Shown: positions 8,007 to 16,949, counted from the first letter of the stretch. The stretch: 64,000 bases of DNA from Erythrobacter sp047872805 (GCF_047872805.1 NZ_JBLQUK010000006.1:62001-126000), one strand, 5' to 3'. The notes: generated from the letters alone by a model not told the origin. Made by a program: numbers and translations.

Positions 8007-8825
8007 TTGCCGAAGATAGCCCTTCTCCAGATGAATTCGGGGATCGACCCGGAGGCAAATTTTGGCGTGATCGAAAATGCCGCCCGCGAAGCCAAAGCAG
8101 GCGGAGCGGAGGTGCTGTTCACCCCGGAAATGTCATTGCTGCTTGATCGCAACCGCGAACGCGCAAGGGGCTGGATTGAAAGCGACGCCCCTGCCGAATT
8201 CGCATTTCGGATAGGTCAAATCGCCGCGCGGTGCGACATCGACATCGCGCTTGGCTCTATGCCGGTGTCCACTACCAGCGGCAAATGGGCCAATCGGTCG
8301 TGCTATTTCTCCCGCAAACTCGAACGCTGGGTGACCTATGACAAAATCCACATGTTCGACGTTGACCTTGCGTCGGGCGAAACATGGCGCGAGAGCAGCG
8401 CTTATGAAGCGGGCGGGGAAGTGGTCAGCATGGATGATACGCCGCTTGGCCGGCTTGGGCTGACGATCTGTTATGACTTACGGTTCCCTGCGCTGTTTCA
8501 TGCGCTCGGACAGCGCCGCTGCGATGCCATTGCGATCCCTGCCGCCTTCACTGTGCCAACCGGCAAAGCGCATTGGCATGTCATGTTGCGCGCCCGCGCG
8601 ATCGAGGCGAGCGCTTTCGTGGTCGCCGCTGCACAAGTCGGCATGCACGAAGACGGACGCGAAACCTTTGGACACTCGCTGGTGGTCGATCCGTGGGGCG
8701 AAGTGCTGCTGGATATGGGCGGAGAGAGGCCGGGCCTCGCGTTCTGCGAAATCGACCTGGCGCGCATTGACGAGGTTCGCGCGCAGGTGCCGAGCCTTGC
8801 CAACGCCCGCGAAATCCCCAATTAG
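8007..8825 (+). CDS. Carbon-nitrogen hydrolase, Nit1/Nit2-like amidase
   Basis: Nitrilase-superfamily amidase; close relatives repair deaminated glutathione or act as omega-amidases. 272 residues. The catalytic triad is readable: E41 (FTPEMSL), K113 (YDKIHMFD) and C155 (LTICYDLRFP). YDKIHMFDVD and the following GETWRES region are typical of the deaminated-glutathione amidase branch. The start is TTG: the frame is closed by the grxC stop three codons upstream with no ATG or GTG. Its place directly after glutaredoxin fits a glutathione-related role, but that is inference. Confidence 0.88.
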   Translation: MPKIALLQMNSGIDPEANFGVIENAAREAKAGGAEVLFTPEMSLLLDRNRERARGWIESDAPAEFAFRIGQIAARCDIDIALGSMPVSTTSGKWANRSCYFSRKLERWVTYDKIHMFDVDLASGETWRESSAYEAGGEVVSMDDTPLGRLGLTICYDLRFPALFHALGQRRCDAIAIPAAFTVPTGKAHWHVMLRARAIEASAFVVAAAQVGMHEDGRETFGHSLVVDPWGEVLLDMGGERPGLAFCEIDLARIDEVRAQVPSLANAREIPN

Positions 8826-8834
8826 ATCATTATC

Positions 8835-9341
8835 ATGATCGTTTTTGATCTTCACTGCAGTGATGGCCACCGGTTTGAAGGCTGGTTCGGTTCATCTTCC
8901 GATTATGAGGCGCAATTGGCGCGCGGTCTGGTTTCGTGCCCGGAATGTGGGACGTCAGAGGTCAGCAAGTCAGTGATGGCCCCCGCCGTGTCAGCCAAGG
9001 GCAACCGCGCGGTTGCGGTTCCCACGCCGTCATCCCGGCCGCAATCCGAGGCGCAAACGGTGCTGCCAGCAGGCGCTCATCCGATCGCCAATACGCCGAT
9101 GCCCGCCGAGGTTCAGAAAGCGCTGAAATCGCTCGCCAAGGCGCAGGCAAAAGCGTTGAAGAACAGCACCTGGGTGGGCAAGGATTTCGCCGCCCGTTCG
9201 CGCGCAATGCATTACGGCGAACAGGATCAGGCCCCGATCCATGGTCAAGCCAGCCTTGCAGAGGCAAAGGCGCTGCTCGACGAAGGGGTTGAGGTCGCGC
9301 CGCTGCCGTTTCCGGTCGCCGCACCAGACGAACTCAATTGA
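8835..9341 (+). CDS. DUF1178 family protein
   Basis: 168 residues of unknown function. The first 40 residues form a small metal-binding-like module: C8 and H12 (HCSDGH) with C35 and C38 (SCPECGT). The middle is Ala/Pro/Ser-rich and probably disordered, and the C-terminal third contains the conserved HYGEQDQAPIHGQAS segment of the family. It follows the nitrilase gene by nine bases and is probably translated from the same message; this grxC-nit-DUF1178 order recurs in alphaproteobacteria. tRNA-Arg follows 42 bases after its stop. Confidence 0.88.
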   Translation: MIVFDLHCSDGHRFEGWFGSSSDYEAQLARGLVSCPECGTSEVSKSVMAPAVSAKGNRAVAVPTPSSRPQSEAQTVLPAGAHPIANTPMPAEVQKALKSLAKAQAKALKNSTWVGKDFAARSRAMHYGEQDQAPIHGQASLAEAKALLDEGVEVAPLPFPVAAPDELN

Positions 9342-9383
9342 TTGGTAGCGACGCAATGCTATGGGGAACCGGGCAAAGGATGT

Positions 9384-9460
9384 GACCCCGTAGCTCAGCC
9401 GGATAGAGCACCAGATTCCTAATCTGGGGGCCGCGCGTTCGAATCGCGCCGGGGTCACCA
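9384..9460 (+). tRNA. tRNA-Arg (anticodon CCT)
   Basis: A 77-base cloverleaf: acceptor GACCCCG pairs with CGGGGTC, the D arm begins AGCTCAGCCGGATAGAGC, anticodon stem CCAGA/TCTGG encloses loop TTCCTAA (anticodon CCT, reading AGG), T stem GCGCG/CGCGC encloses TTCGAAT, and CCA is encoded at 9458-9460. No integrase or duplicated 3' end is nearby. Confidence 0.97.
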
Positions 9461-9468
9461 ACTCTCCC

Positions 9469-10674
9469 CTAACTGCGGACATGAACACGCTGCGCATGCC
9501 AGCTCAGCGCGGTTATCCCAGCGGATATACCCAGCAGCAAAACGCATGTTCCCGCCCAACCGGCTGTGTCATAGACGCTTGTCGCGGCGAGGCTGCCCAT
9601 CGCTCCGCCCAAAAACATGAAGACGATATAAGCTGTCGTCAGCCGGGTGCGGATCGCAGGCTCCAGCACGAGGAATGTCATGCGTCCGGCGACATCAATC
9701 GACGGGCCGACAATGTTCATGATGAGCAGCGGGACCAGTAAAGCCCATACGTTCCAGCCCAGCGGATACAGCAAAGCGGTGCCGGTCAATTGTGCGATAG
9801 CCGCGAACATCCGCGCGCGGCGCGGGCCAATCCTGTCGGCCCAGCGCCCCAGCCTTGGAGTCGAAAATATGCTGATCGCTGCAATTCCGGCTAGATAGCC
9901 GACCGTATCGACTCCGTAACCCATCGCTGGGCTGGTCATATGCAGCGCCAGCGCCAGCCAGGTTGCGGTGAAGGATGCGAAGTTCAATCCCTGGATCAAA
10001 GCCGAAACCAGCATGTCGCGGTGGAATCGCGCCAGCGTGAAGACCGAGAGAATAAGCGCGCCGTAACTTACCTGCGGAACCTTTCGCACTGCGCCTTCGC
10101 TGCGCATGGTCAGCGGTAGCAACAGCGTCACGCCTGCCATCAAGGCAAAGGCGCACCAATAGATGGTTCGCCAGCCGAAATGCTCCGCCACAATTCCCGC
10201 ACCGACCCGCGCGACCAGAATACCGAAGATAACTCCGGCGGTCAGCAGCGCTGTCACCTGACCCAATCGCTCTGGCGCAACCCGCTTCGATGCGAAAGCC
10301 GGGATAAGGTAAGGCGCAATCGTCACAAAACCGAGCAGCGTCGAGGCCAGCGTGAAAAGCACAAACCCCTCTGCCAGCGCCATGCCGAGCATAAACACGC
10401 TCTGTGCGGCGACGAAACCGATGCACAGCACCTTGTTCGAATAGCGGTCCCCCAGCGGCAGCAACAGCAATATGCCCAGCGCCAGTGCCAATTGGTTGAG
10501 CGCAGGAACGATACCGATGCGAGCGTCGCTCACGCCGAAATCGCGCGCGACTTCGCCGATGATGGGGTGAATGTAATACGCATTGGCAGTGACGACCGCG
10601 ACCGTCACTGCCAATGCGTATTCCTGACCCCGGCTTAGGTAAGCCGGAGTCGCTTCGGCGGGCGCCGCGTTCAG
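9469..10674 (-). CDS. MFS transporter, AraJ-like
   Basis: Inner-membrane transporter of the major facilitator superfamily with about twelve hydrophobic segments; the loop LPLGDRYSNK and the first-helix motif ANAYYIHPI are typical of the sugar-efflux/drug-efflux AraJ-type group. Substrate unknown. The frame stays open upstream into the hydrolase gene (to an ATG at 10755), but those residues look like a shadow of that gene. A CTG at 10674 overlapping the hydrolase stop as CTGA gives 401 residues with a plausible N-terminus; a TTG inside the first helix preceded by AGGA is the alternative. The start is therefore uncertain; the product class is not. Confidence 0.8.
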   Translation of the reverse strand: MNAAPAEATPAYLSRGQEYALAVTVAVVTANAYYIHPIIGEVARDFGVSDARIGIVPALNQLALALGILLLLPLGDRYSNKVLCIGFVAAQSVFMLGMALAEGFVLFTLASTLLGFVTIAPYLIPAFASKRVAPERLGQVTALLTAGVIFGILVARVGAGIVAEHFGWRTIYWCAFALMAGVTLLLPLTMRSEGAVRKVPQVSYGALILSVFTLARFHRDMLVSALIQGLNFASFTATWLALALHMTSPAMGYGVDTVGYLAGIAAISIFSTPRLGRWADRIGPRRARMFAAIAQLTGTALLYPLGWNVWALLVPLLIMNIVGPSIDVAGRMTFLVLEPAIRTRLTTAYIVFMFLGGAMGSLAATSVYDTAGWAGTCVLLLGISAGITALSWHAQRVHVRS

Positions 10675-11582
10675 AGGAATCCGGCCTTTTTGGCCGTGTC
10701 GATCACCCCTTGCGCGAGTTCCGCCGGGCGGTCTTCCTGACAGAAATGGCCGCATTTCGGCAGCATCGTATGGGGCATATTTTGCGCGCCCTTGATCCGA
10801 TCAATCAAAGGCTGCGCCAGCCCGCCAGTGATCGGATCGTCTTCGCCAAACAGCGTCAGAAATGGCTTGTCATACGCCGCCAGACCTTCCCACGCGGCTT
10901 TATTCTGGGCGATCCCCTCCATTCCGTCTTCGACCGGGACAAGCTGCGGAAACGCGCGCGCTCCGGCCTTGCTAGGTTCGTCGGGGAAGGGCGCGTCATA
11001 GGCCGCGATCTCCGCGTCGGTGCGAGTGGTTGCGGTCGCGCGCTGCAGCAATTCGCCGATCTTGAATTCAGGCGAGGATTTGGCAAATTCGCGCCACATC
11101 AGGAACGCGGGCGAGGGGGTGCCTCCGGTCGGCAGGAAAGTGTTGCTGGCCACGACGCAGGCAAACCGCTCCGGCTCTTCGCCCACCATCCGCAGGCCCA
11201 GCAATCCGCCCCAATCCTGACAAAACAGCGCGGCCGGGCCGGGCACGACCGCTTCGCGCCATTGTTTCAGCCAGTCGATATGCCGGTCATAGCTGTAAAA
11301 GCTGGCATCGTCAGGCTTGTCGCTTTTGCCAAACCCGATGAGGTCGGGGGCAAGGCAACGAAACCCTGCTTCGACCAGTGTCGGGATCATCTTGCGATAA
11401 AGATAGCTCCAGCTTGGCTCGCCATGCAGCAACAGGACGGGCGGGGCATCAGCAGGCCCTTCATCGAGATAATGCATCCGCCCGGAAAAGCCGTCTCCGA
11501 GATCGATGTCGGTCCAATTTTCGGCGAACGGGTAATCGGGGATCGCGGCAAAGTTCGCGGGGTCAGCTTTCAGGATTTGCAT
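10671..11582 (-). CDS. Haloalkane-dehalogenase-like alpha/beta hydrolase
   Basis: 303 residues. Motifs match subfamily I haloalkane dehalogenases: oxyanion segment LLLHGEPSWSYLYRKM, nucleophile D123 followed by halide-binding-type W124 in CQDWGG, acid D248 or D249 in GEDDP, and catalytic H279 in CGHFCQED. A further Trp in the cap (FLMWREF) could complete the halide site. This supports carbon-halogen hydrolysis, with epoxide hydrolase as a less likely alternative. The ATG at 11582 is preferred to the one at 11591 because GGAG abuts the upstream ATG but lies nine bases from this one. The downstream MFS gene overlaps its stop, suggesting co-expression. Confidence 0.85.
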   Translation of the reverse strand: MQILKADPANFAAIPDYPFAENWTDIDLGDGFSGRMHYLDEGPADAPPVLLLHGEPSWSYLYRKMIPTLVEAGFRCLAPDLIGFGKSDKPDDASFYSYDRHIDWLKQWREAVVPGPAALFCQDWGGLLGLRMVGEEPERFACVVASNTFLPTGGTPSPAFLMWREFAKSSPEFKIGELLQRATATTRTDAEIAAYDAPFPDEPSKAGARAFPQLVPVEDGMEGIAQNKAAWEGLAAYDKPFLTLFGEDDPITGGLAQPLIDRIKGAQNMPHTMLPKCGHFCQEDRPAELAQGVIDTAKKAGFL

Positions 11583-11638
11583 GATTCTCATCTCCTCTAC
11601 CAGGAGATCAGTAGCACTAAAAAACTGAATGCGAAGCC

Positions 11639-12505
11639 TCAGGCTGCCTCATCCAAAGCCGCTCCGATCGGAACCCGTTGTTTGAACGTATGCGTGACAT
11701 AGGGGAACGGAATTTCGATCCCTGCGTCATCCAGCGCACGTTTGATGGCCCGCACCACCTGATCGCGGTTGAGCACCGTTTCCGCGCCTGAGGAGGCCGC
11801 CCACCACCGAACCATGAAATCAACCGAACTGGAATTGAATGTGTCAGCAAGCACTTGAATGCCTTCGTCCTGATCCACCAGATCAACGCTTTCGACCGCG
11901 CTGCGGATAGCGCGTTCAGCCTCGTCCAGGTCGGTGTCATAGGATACGCCAATCACCACTTCGTAGCGGCGGATTGGCCTGTCGGTGAAAATCTCAACCG
12001 GATTGCCGAACAATTGGGCGTTGGGCAAAATGTGAAGCTCGCCCGAAAATGCGCGAATATGTGTCTCGCGCAGGCTGATATATTCGACCTTGCCGTGAAT
12101 ATCCTGCGTCTTGATCGTATCGCCAATCTGCATTTTTTCGCGCAGCATGATCATCACCCCGGCGAGGAAGTTTTCGAAGAAGTCCTGAAATGCAAAGCCG
12201 ATGGCCACTGCGCCGATACCCAGTCCGGCGATCAATCCCGCCGGGCTGAAATCCGGAAAAACGACAATCGCCGCGACCATCAATCCGCCGATCCAGATAC
12301 CCAGCCGCACCAGCGTTTTCAGCAAATTGCGGAGCGAAGGGCGCAGTTCGGTCTTACCGACTAGACGGGCGCTGATACCGCCTGCGCCTTTGGCAGTGAG
12401 CCATGTGATCAGCACGATCACAAAGGCGATGAGGATCGTCGGCAGCGCTGCGACTGCGCCTTGCGCCATGGCGTTGATTTGGTCCGTCAAAATTTCAAGC
12501 ATCAT
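11639..12505 (-). CDS. Small-conductance mechanosensitive channel, MscS family
   Basis: 288 residues. Three N-terminal membrane segments (about 18-38, 65-84, 90-112), the third being the pore helix with the Gly/Ala-rich AGLGIGAVAIGFAFQDFFEN, followed by the family beta domain (GDTIKTQDIHGKVEYISLRET, PNAQLFGNPV) and an alpha/beta C-terminal domain. It should open on hypo-osmotic shock. It stands alone: about 47 bases separate it from the hydrolase start downstream and it diverges from the acyl-CoA dehydrogenase. Confidence 0.93.
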   Translation of the reverse strand: MMLEILTDQINAMAQGAVAALPTILIAFVIVLITWLTAKGAGGISARLVGKTELRPSLRNLLKTLVRLGIWIGGLMVAAIVVFPDFSPAGLIAGLGIGAVAIGFAFQDFFENFLAGVMIMLREKMQIGDTIKTQDIHGKVEYISLRETHIRAFSGELHILPNAQLFGNPVEIFTDRPIRRYEVVIGVSYDTDLDEAERAIRSAVESVDLVDQDEGIQVLADTFNSSSVDFMVRWWAASSGAETVLNRDQVVRAIKRALDDAGIEIPFPYVTHTFKQRVPIGAALDEAA

Positions 12506-12663
12506 TGTTTCGCTAAACCCCTAGTTTGTTACACAATGGGTCAGGGGCAATGAAGGTTCCAAGATTCATCCGCGGTATTCAGGGATATTTATCGATTGAG
12601 GCAGGTGGACTTGCGGATCGTAGGCAGGCAATCACTCGCCAGTCACAGGGATCTAGGCTGCGC

Positions 12664-13824
12664 ATGAACACGGAAACCGAACATCTCGCCGAAATTCGCC
12701 GCGCCGTGCGCGCGCTGTGCGATGATTTTCCGGGTGAGTATTGGCGCGCCAAGGACGCCGCGCGCGAATATCCGGGCGAATTTGTCGATGCATTGACGCG
12801 GGCGGGTTTTCTGGCGGCGCTGATCCCAGCGGAATTCGGCGGCAGCGGGCTAAGCCTGGATGAGGCCTGCGTCATCATGGAGGAAATTCAGGCAAGCGGT
12901 TGCAACGGCAGCTCTGCCCATGCGCAAATGTATATCATGAACACGTTGCTGCGCTATGGCAGCGAGGCGCAAAAGGCACGCTACCTGCCGCAGATCGCTT
13001 TGGGGGAATTGCGGCTGCAAGCGTTTGGTGTTTCGGAACCGGGCAGCGGAACCGACACTCTCAGCCTTAAAACCCGCGCGATCAGAGACGGCGATGAATA
13101 TGTCGTATCGGGTCAGAAAATCTGGACCAGCCGCGCTGAACATTCCGATCTCATGTTGCTGCTCGCCCGCACCACGCCGCGCGAACAGGTGGAAAAAAAG
13201 ACCGACGGCCTGTCGATATTTCTGGTCGATATGCAGGCGGCGCTGACAAGCGGCATGAGCATCAAGCCGATCCGCACGATGATGAATCATTCCACCTGTG
13301 AGGTGTTCTTTGACGATCTGCGCATTCCCGCATCGGCATTGGTCGGGGAAGAGGGCAAGGGCTTTCGCTATATCCTGTCGGGTATGAATGCCGAACGCAT
13401 CCTGATTGCAGCGGAATGCATTGGCGATGCCAAGTGGTTTGTCGAACAGGCGCGCAAATATGCCGGCGATCGCACTGTCTTTGCGCGGCCCATCGGACAG
13501 AATCAGGGTGTGCAATTCCCGATTGCGCGTTGCTATGCCCAAATGCGCGCGGCCGAATTGATGGTCCACCATGCCGCGCGGGTCTATGATGAAGGCGGCA
13601 ATCCGGGCGAGGAAGCCAATATGGCCAAATTGCTCGCCTCCGAAGCCAGCTGGGCGGCGGCGGATATGTGTGTGCAGACCTTTGGCGGCTTCGGCTTTGC
13701 AGAGGAATATGATGTCGAACGCAAATTCCGCGAGGCACGGCTTTACACCGTCGCACCGATTTCGACCAATTTGATCCTGTCCTATCTGGCGGAGCATGTG
13801 CTGGGCTTGCCGCGCTCTTACTAA
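12664..13824 (+). CDS. Acyl-CoA dehydrogenase
   Basis: FAD-dependent alpha,beta-oxidation of an acyl-CoA; substrate not predictable. 386 residues from the ATG at 12664; an open frame extends 46 codons further up but with non-family sequence. FAD/substrate motifs FGVSEPGSGTD and GQKIWTSRAEHSDLML and the C-terminal QTFGGFGFAEEYDVERKFR are clear. The usual C-terminal catalytic glutamate (YEGT position) is replaced (RLYTVAPIS). A glutamate at residue 244 (GMNAERIL) sits where isovaleryl- and long-chain enzymes carry their base, so the enzyme probably uses that site. Single gene, divergent from the MscS gene. Confidence 0.92.
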   Translation: MNTETEHLAEIRRAVRALCDDFPGEYWRAKDAAREYPGEFVDALTRAGFLAALIPAEFGGSGLSLDEACVIMEEIQASGCNGSSAHAQMYIMNTLLRYGSEAQKARYLPQIALGELRLQAFGVSEPGSGTDTLSLKTRAIRDGDEYVVSGQKIWTSRAEHSDLMLLLARTTPREQVEKKTDGLSIFLVDMQAALTSGMSIKPIRTMMNHSTCEVFFDDLRIPASALVGEEGKGFRYILSGMNAERILIAAECIGDAKWFVEQARKYAGDRTVFARPIGQNQGVQFPIARCYAQMRAAELMVHHAARVYDEGGNPGEEANMAKLLASEASWAAADMCVQTFGGFGFAEEYDVERKFREARLYTVAPISTNLILSYLAEHVLGLPRSY

Positions 13825-13864
13825 TCGACTGGTTCATGCGGTTTTTGAGGGAATTTCGGGGATT

Positions 13865-13890
13865 GCACCGCATTTTGCTTGATGCGGTGC
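13865..13890. repeat. Perfect 9-bp inverted repeat before ftsB
   Basis: GCACCGCAT (13865-13873) and ATGCGGTGC (13882-13890) separated by eight bases. It lies 40 bases after the acyl-CoA dehydrogenase stop and 43 bases before the ftsB ATG. No T run follows on the plus strand, so it is either a weak terminator or a protein-binding or leader structure. Confidence 0.6.
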
Positions 13891-13932
13891 GTTAACTGTG
13901 ATTCTGTGCGCATCGGATCGGGGAAACTTTCA

Positions 13933-14232
13933 ATGCGCAGACCACCACGGGAGCATGTCAAACAGGCGTTGGCGCTGGTGGTGCTGGTTGTGCTGACTGT
14001 TTCGGCCATTGCAGGGCCAACCGGGCTGCTCGCTTGGGCTGAGAACAGTGAGGCGCTGGAACAGCGCAAGGCCCGTATCACGGTGCTGACGGAAAAGCGC
14101 AATGCGCTGCGCAACCGGGTCACCTTGCTCGATCCTAAAGGTGCCGACCCCGATCTGGTGAGCGAATTGATCCGCGAAGATCTGGGCGTGATTCATCCTG
14201 ATGAGATTGTGGTTACGCTGGAAGCCGAATAA
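13933..14232 (+). CDS. ftsB: Septum formation initiator FtsB/DivIC family
   Basis: Small bitopic division protein that links FtsL and FtsQ at the septum. 99 residues: short basic cytoplasmic start (MRRPPREHVK), one membrane helix (about 11-33), then a coiled-coil (about 38-66, ALEQRKARITVLTEKRNALRNRV) and a conserved tail with DLVSELIREDLGVIHPDEIV. The ATG at 13933 is chosen for the GGGGAAAC ribosome site at 13919-13926; the frame is open 18 codons upstream. About 190 bases before pdhA, the order seen in related genomes where ftsB follows eno or precedes pdh. Confidence 0.88.
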   Translation: MRRPPREHVKQALALVVLVVLTVSAIAGPTGLLAWAENSEALEQRKARITVLTEKRNALRNRVTLLDPKGADPDLVSELIREDLGVIHPDEIVVTLEAE

Positions 14233-14422
14233 CGGGCGAAGCTAAGCCTTTGGCCCTTCAGGTTGCCGGGCTGGTATAGTTTAACCGTTCTGGCGAATCT
14301 GATGGGCAGCGTGCTGCTTGACGTTGCGTAATTCTGATCGGGGCGCTTATAGGTGGCGTGACGCAGGGCGCGCGCGGCATCCACCAATGCGGCGCAGCGC
14401 AGTTTGAGAAGGAACCTGAATT

Positions 14423-15520
14423 TTGGCCAAGAAACCCGCTGCCAAACCCGCTGCCAAATCCGCATCCGGCTCGGCCTCTGCGTTATCGCCCGACGATCCC
14501 GATTTCGCCCTTCATTCGCTGCAGCAGGAATTCGAGGCCGCAAAGAGCTATGCCGCTACCGACGAACAATTGCTCGAATTCTATCGCCAGATGCTGCTCA
14601 TTCGCCGGTTTGAGGAAAAAGCCGGGCAACTTTACGGCCTCGGCCTGATCGGCGGGTTCTGCCATCTCTATATCGGACAGGAAGCGGTGGCGATCGGTTT
14701 GCAATCCGCACTCGACAATGACCGCGACAGCGTCATTACCGGTTACCGCGACCACGGCCACATGCTCGCCTATGGGATCGATCCCAAGGTCATCATGGCC
14801 GAATTGACCGGGCGCGAAGCCGGCATTTCCAAAGGCAAGGGCGGCTCGATGCACATGTTCAGCACCGAACATAAATTCTACGGCGGTCATGGCATTGTTG
14901 GTGCGCAGGTCGCGCTGGGCGGGGGCCTTGCCCTTGCTCACAAATACAAAGAAGACGGCGGACTGTGCCTTGCCTATTTCGGCGATGGCGCGGCCAATCA
15001 GGGGCAGGTTTACGAAACTTTCAACATGGCCGCATTGTGGAGCCTGCCGATTGTGTTCGTGGTTGAGGACAACCAATACGCTATGGGCACAGCCAGCGCG
15101 CGGTCTTCGGCGGAGACCCGGTTTCACCGGCGCGGCACCGCTTTCCGTATTCCCGGCATGGATGTTGACGGCATGAATGTGCTCGAAGTGCGCGCCGCTG
15201 CCGAAGTGGCGTTCAAGCATGTGCGCGAGGGCAAGGGGCCAGTGCTGATGGAGCTGAACACCTATCGTTATCGCGGACATTCGATGTCTGACCCGGCCAA
15301 ATACCGCACCCGCGACGAGGTGCAGGAACAGCGTGAGAAGTTCGATCCGATCGAGCGGCTGAAAAAGACCCTGATCGAGGGAGGCCATGACGAAAGCGAC
15401 CTTAAGGACATCGACAAGAATATTCGCAAGATCGTGACCGAAGCGGCAGATTTCGCGGAAAGCTCAGCCGAGCCGGGTCCGGCGGAACTCTACACCGACA
15501 TTCTGGTGGAGAATTACTGA
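14423..15520 (+). CDS. pdhA: Pyruvate dehydrogenase E1 component, alpha subunit
   Basis: Thiamine-diphosphate-dependent decarboxylation of pyruvate, with PdhB. 365 residues. A Lys/Ala/Pro-rich N-terminal extension (about 1-25) precedes the enzyme domain. Thiamine diphosphate motif GDGAANQGQVYETFN begins at G187; the phosphorylation-loop-like region YRGHSMSDPAKYRT is conserved. The start is TTG at 14423: an in-frame TGA lies two codons upstream (14417-14419) and AGAAGGA (14406-14413) is a good ribosome site. Stop and pdhB start overlap as TGATG. E2 and E3 of the complex lie about 40 kb away in this window. Confidence 0.96.
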   Translation: MAKKPAAKPAAKSASGSASALSPDDPDFALHSLQQEFEAAKSYAATDEQLLEFYRQMLLIRRFEEKAGQLYGLGLIGGFCHLYIGQEAVAIGLQSALDNDRDSVITGYRDHGHMLAYGIDPKVIMAELTGREAGISKGKGGSMHMFSTEHKFYGGHGIVGAQVALGGGLALAHKYKEDGGLCLAYFGDGAANQGQVYETFNMAALWSLPIVFVVEDNQYAMGTASARSSAETRFHRRGTAFRIPGMDVDGMNVLEVRAAAEVAFKHVREGKGPVLMELNTYRYRGHSMSDPAKYRTRDEVQEQREKFDPIERLKKTLIEGGHDESDLKDIDKNIRKIVTEAADFAESSAEPGPAELYTDILVENY

Positions 15521-16896
15521 TGGCTATCGAAATCAAAATGCCCGCGCTTTCTCCAACTATGGAAGAAGGCACGCTCGCCCGCTGGCTCAAGGCGGAAGGC
15601 GACCGGGTCGAACCCGGTGACATCCTTGCCGAGATCGAAACCGACAAGGCAACGATGGAATTCGAAGCCATCGACGAAGGCGTGCTGACCAAAATCCTGA
15701 TCGCCGAAGGGACCGAGAATGTCGCTGTGGGCGCTGTGATTGCTCACATGCAGGGCGAAGGCGATGATGAGCCCGCACCCGCATCAGCGTCCGACCAGGC
15801 AGAGCCTGAGCCAGCCCCTGCCGAAGCGGAAAAGAAACAACCTTTGGAAAGCTCCGGCAAAGCCAATGGCGCGCCAGTCGCAAGAACCGATCCCGCAATC
15901 CCCGAGGGCACCACTTTCACCAGCACTTCGGTGCGCGAAGCCCTGCGCGATGCCATGGCCGAAGAAATGCGCGCCGATGACCGCGTGTTCGTGATGGGTG
16001 AGGAAGTCGCCGAATATCAGGGTGCCTACAAGGTGACGCAGGGCCTGCTCGCTGAATTCGGACCAAAGCGGGTGATCGACACGCCGATCACCGAATATGG
16101 CTTTGCCGGGATCGGCAGCGGCGCGGCAATGGGCGGGCTGAAACCCATCGTCGAATTCATGACCTTCAATTTTGCCATGCAGGCGATTGACCACATCATC
16201 AATTCGGCGGCCAAGACCAATTATATGAGCGGAGGGCAAATGCGCTGCCCGATCGTGTTTCGCGGCCCGAATGGAGCGGCGAGCCGGGTGGGTGCGCAGC
16301 ACAGCCAGAATTACGGTCCATGGTATGCCAGCGTGCCCGGCCTGATCGTCATCGCTCCTTATGACAGCGCCGATGCCAAGGGGTTGATGAAGGCTGCCAT
16401 CCGCAGCGAAGACCCGGTCGTCTTCCTTGAAAACGAACTGGTCTATGGCCGCAGTTTCGACGTGCCTGACATTGACGATTACGTCCTGCCGATTGGCAAG
16501 GCGCGGATCGTGCGGGAGGGCAAGGACGCGACCATCGTGACCTATTCCATCGGCGTCTCAATGGCACTGGAGGCGGCAGAAACGCTGGCAGGTGAGGGGA
16601 TTGACGCAGAGATTATCGACCTGCGCACCTTGCGTCCGCTCGACAAACGAGCAGTGCTGGACAGTCTTGCCAAAACCAATCGCCTGGTGGTCGCGGAAGA
16701 AGGTTGGCCGACCTGCTCCATTGCCAGCGAGATTATTGCGATCTGTATGGAAGAAGGATTTGACGATCTCGACGCGCCAGTTCTGCGGGTGTGCAACGAG
16801 GACGTGCCGCTACCCTATGCCGCGAACCTCGAAAAGCTGGCGCTGATCGACGCTGCGCGCATCGCCGAAGCGGTGCGGAAAGTGTGCTACGTCTGA
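15520..16896 (+). CDS. pdhB: Pyruvate dehydrogenase E1 component, beta subunit, with N-terminal lipoyl domain
   Basis: Pairs with PdhA to form the E1 heterotetramer. 458 residues: a complete lipoyl domain (1-78, acceptor lysine K43 in ETDKATME), a flexible Ala/Pro/Glu linker (about 79-125), then the E1-beta domain (REALRDAMAEEM to the end, with MGEEVAEYQGAYKVTQGLL and HSQNYGPWYASVPGL). The lipoyl fusion on E1-beta is typical of alphaproteobacteria. The lipoyl domain is nearly identical in its first 20 residues to that of the E2 gene at 57.5-59 kb. A hairpin without a T run follows the stop. Confidence 0.96.
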   Translation: MAIEIKMPALSPTMEEGTLARWLKAEGDRVEPGDILAEIETDKATMEFEAIDEGVLTKILIAEGTENVAVGAVIAHMQGEGDDEPAPASASDQAEPEPAPAEAEKKQPLESSGKANGAPVARTDPAIPEGTTFTSTSVREALRDAMAEEMRADDRVFVMGEEVAEYQGAYKVTQGLLAEFGPKRVIDTPITEYGFAGIGSGAAMGGLKPIVEFMTFNFAMQAIDHIINSAAKTNYMSGGQMRCPIVFRGPNGAASRVGAQHSQNYGPWYASVPGLIVIAPYDSADAKGLMKAAIRSEDPVVFLENELVYGRSFDVPDIDDYVLPIGKARIVREGKDATIVTYSIGVSMALEAAETLAGEGIDAEIIDLRTLRPLDKRAVLDSLAKTNRLVVAEEGWPTCSIASEIIAICMEEGFDDLDAPVLRVCNEDVPLPYAANLEKLALIDAARIAEAVRKVCYV

Positions 16897-16907
16897 CGGG
16901 TTAACAA

Positions 16908-16941
16908 TGCAGGGCGCGCATGGTGCAAGACGCCCCCTGCA
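16908..16941. terminator. Possible bidirectional terminator hairpin
   Basis: TGCAGGGCG and CGCCCCCTGCA flank a 14-base loop in the gap between the converging pdhB and TadE-like genes. There is no clear T run on either strand, so termination would be weak or Rho-assisted. Confidence 0.4.
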
Positions 16942-16949
16942 AACTTGGT

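Noticed and set aside
9384..9460. tRNA-Arg as an integration site of a genomic island
   Set aside because: No integrase, no repeated tRNA 3' end and no change of gene character follows.
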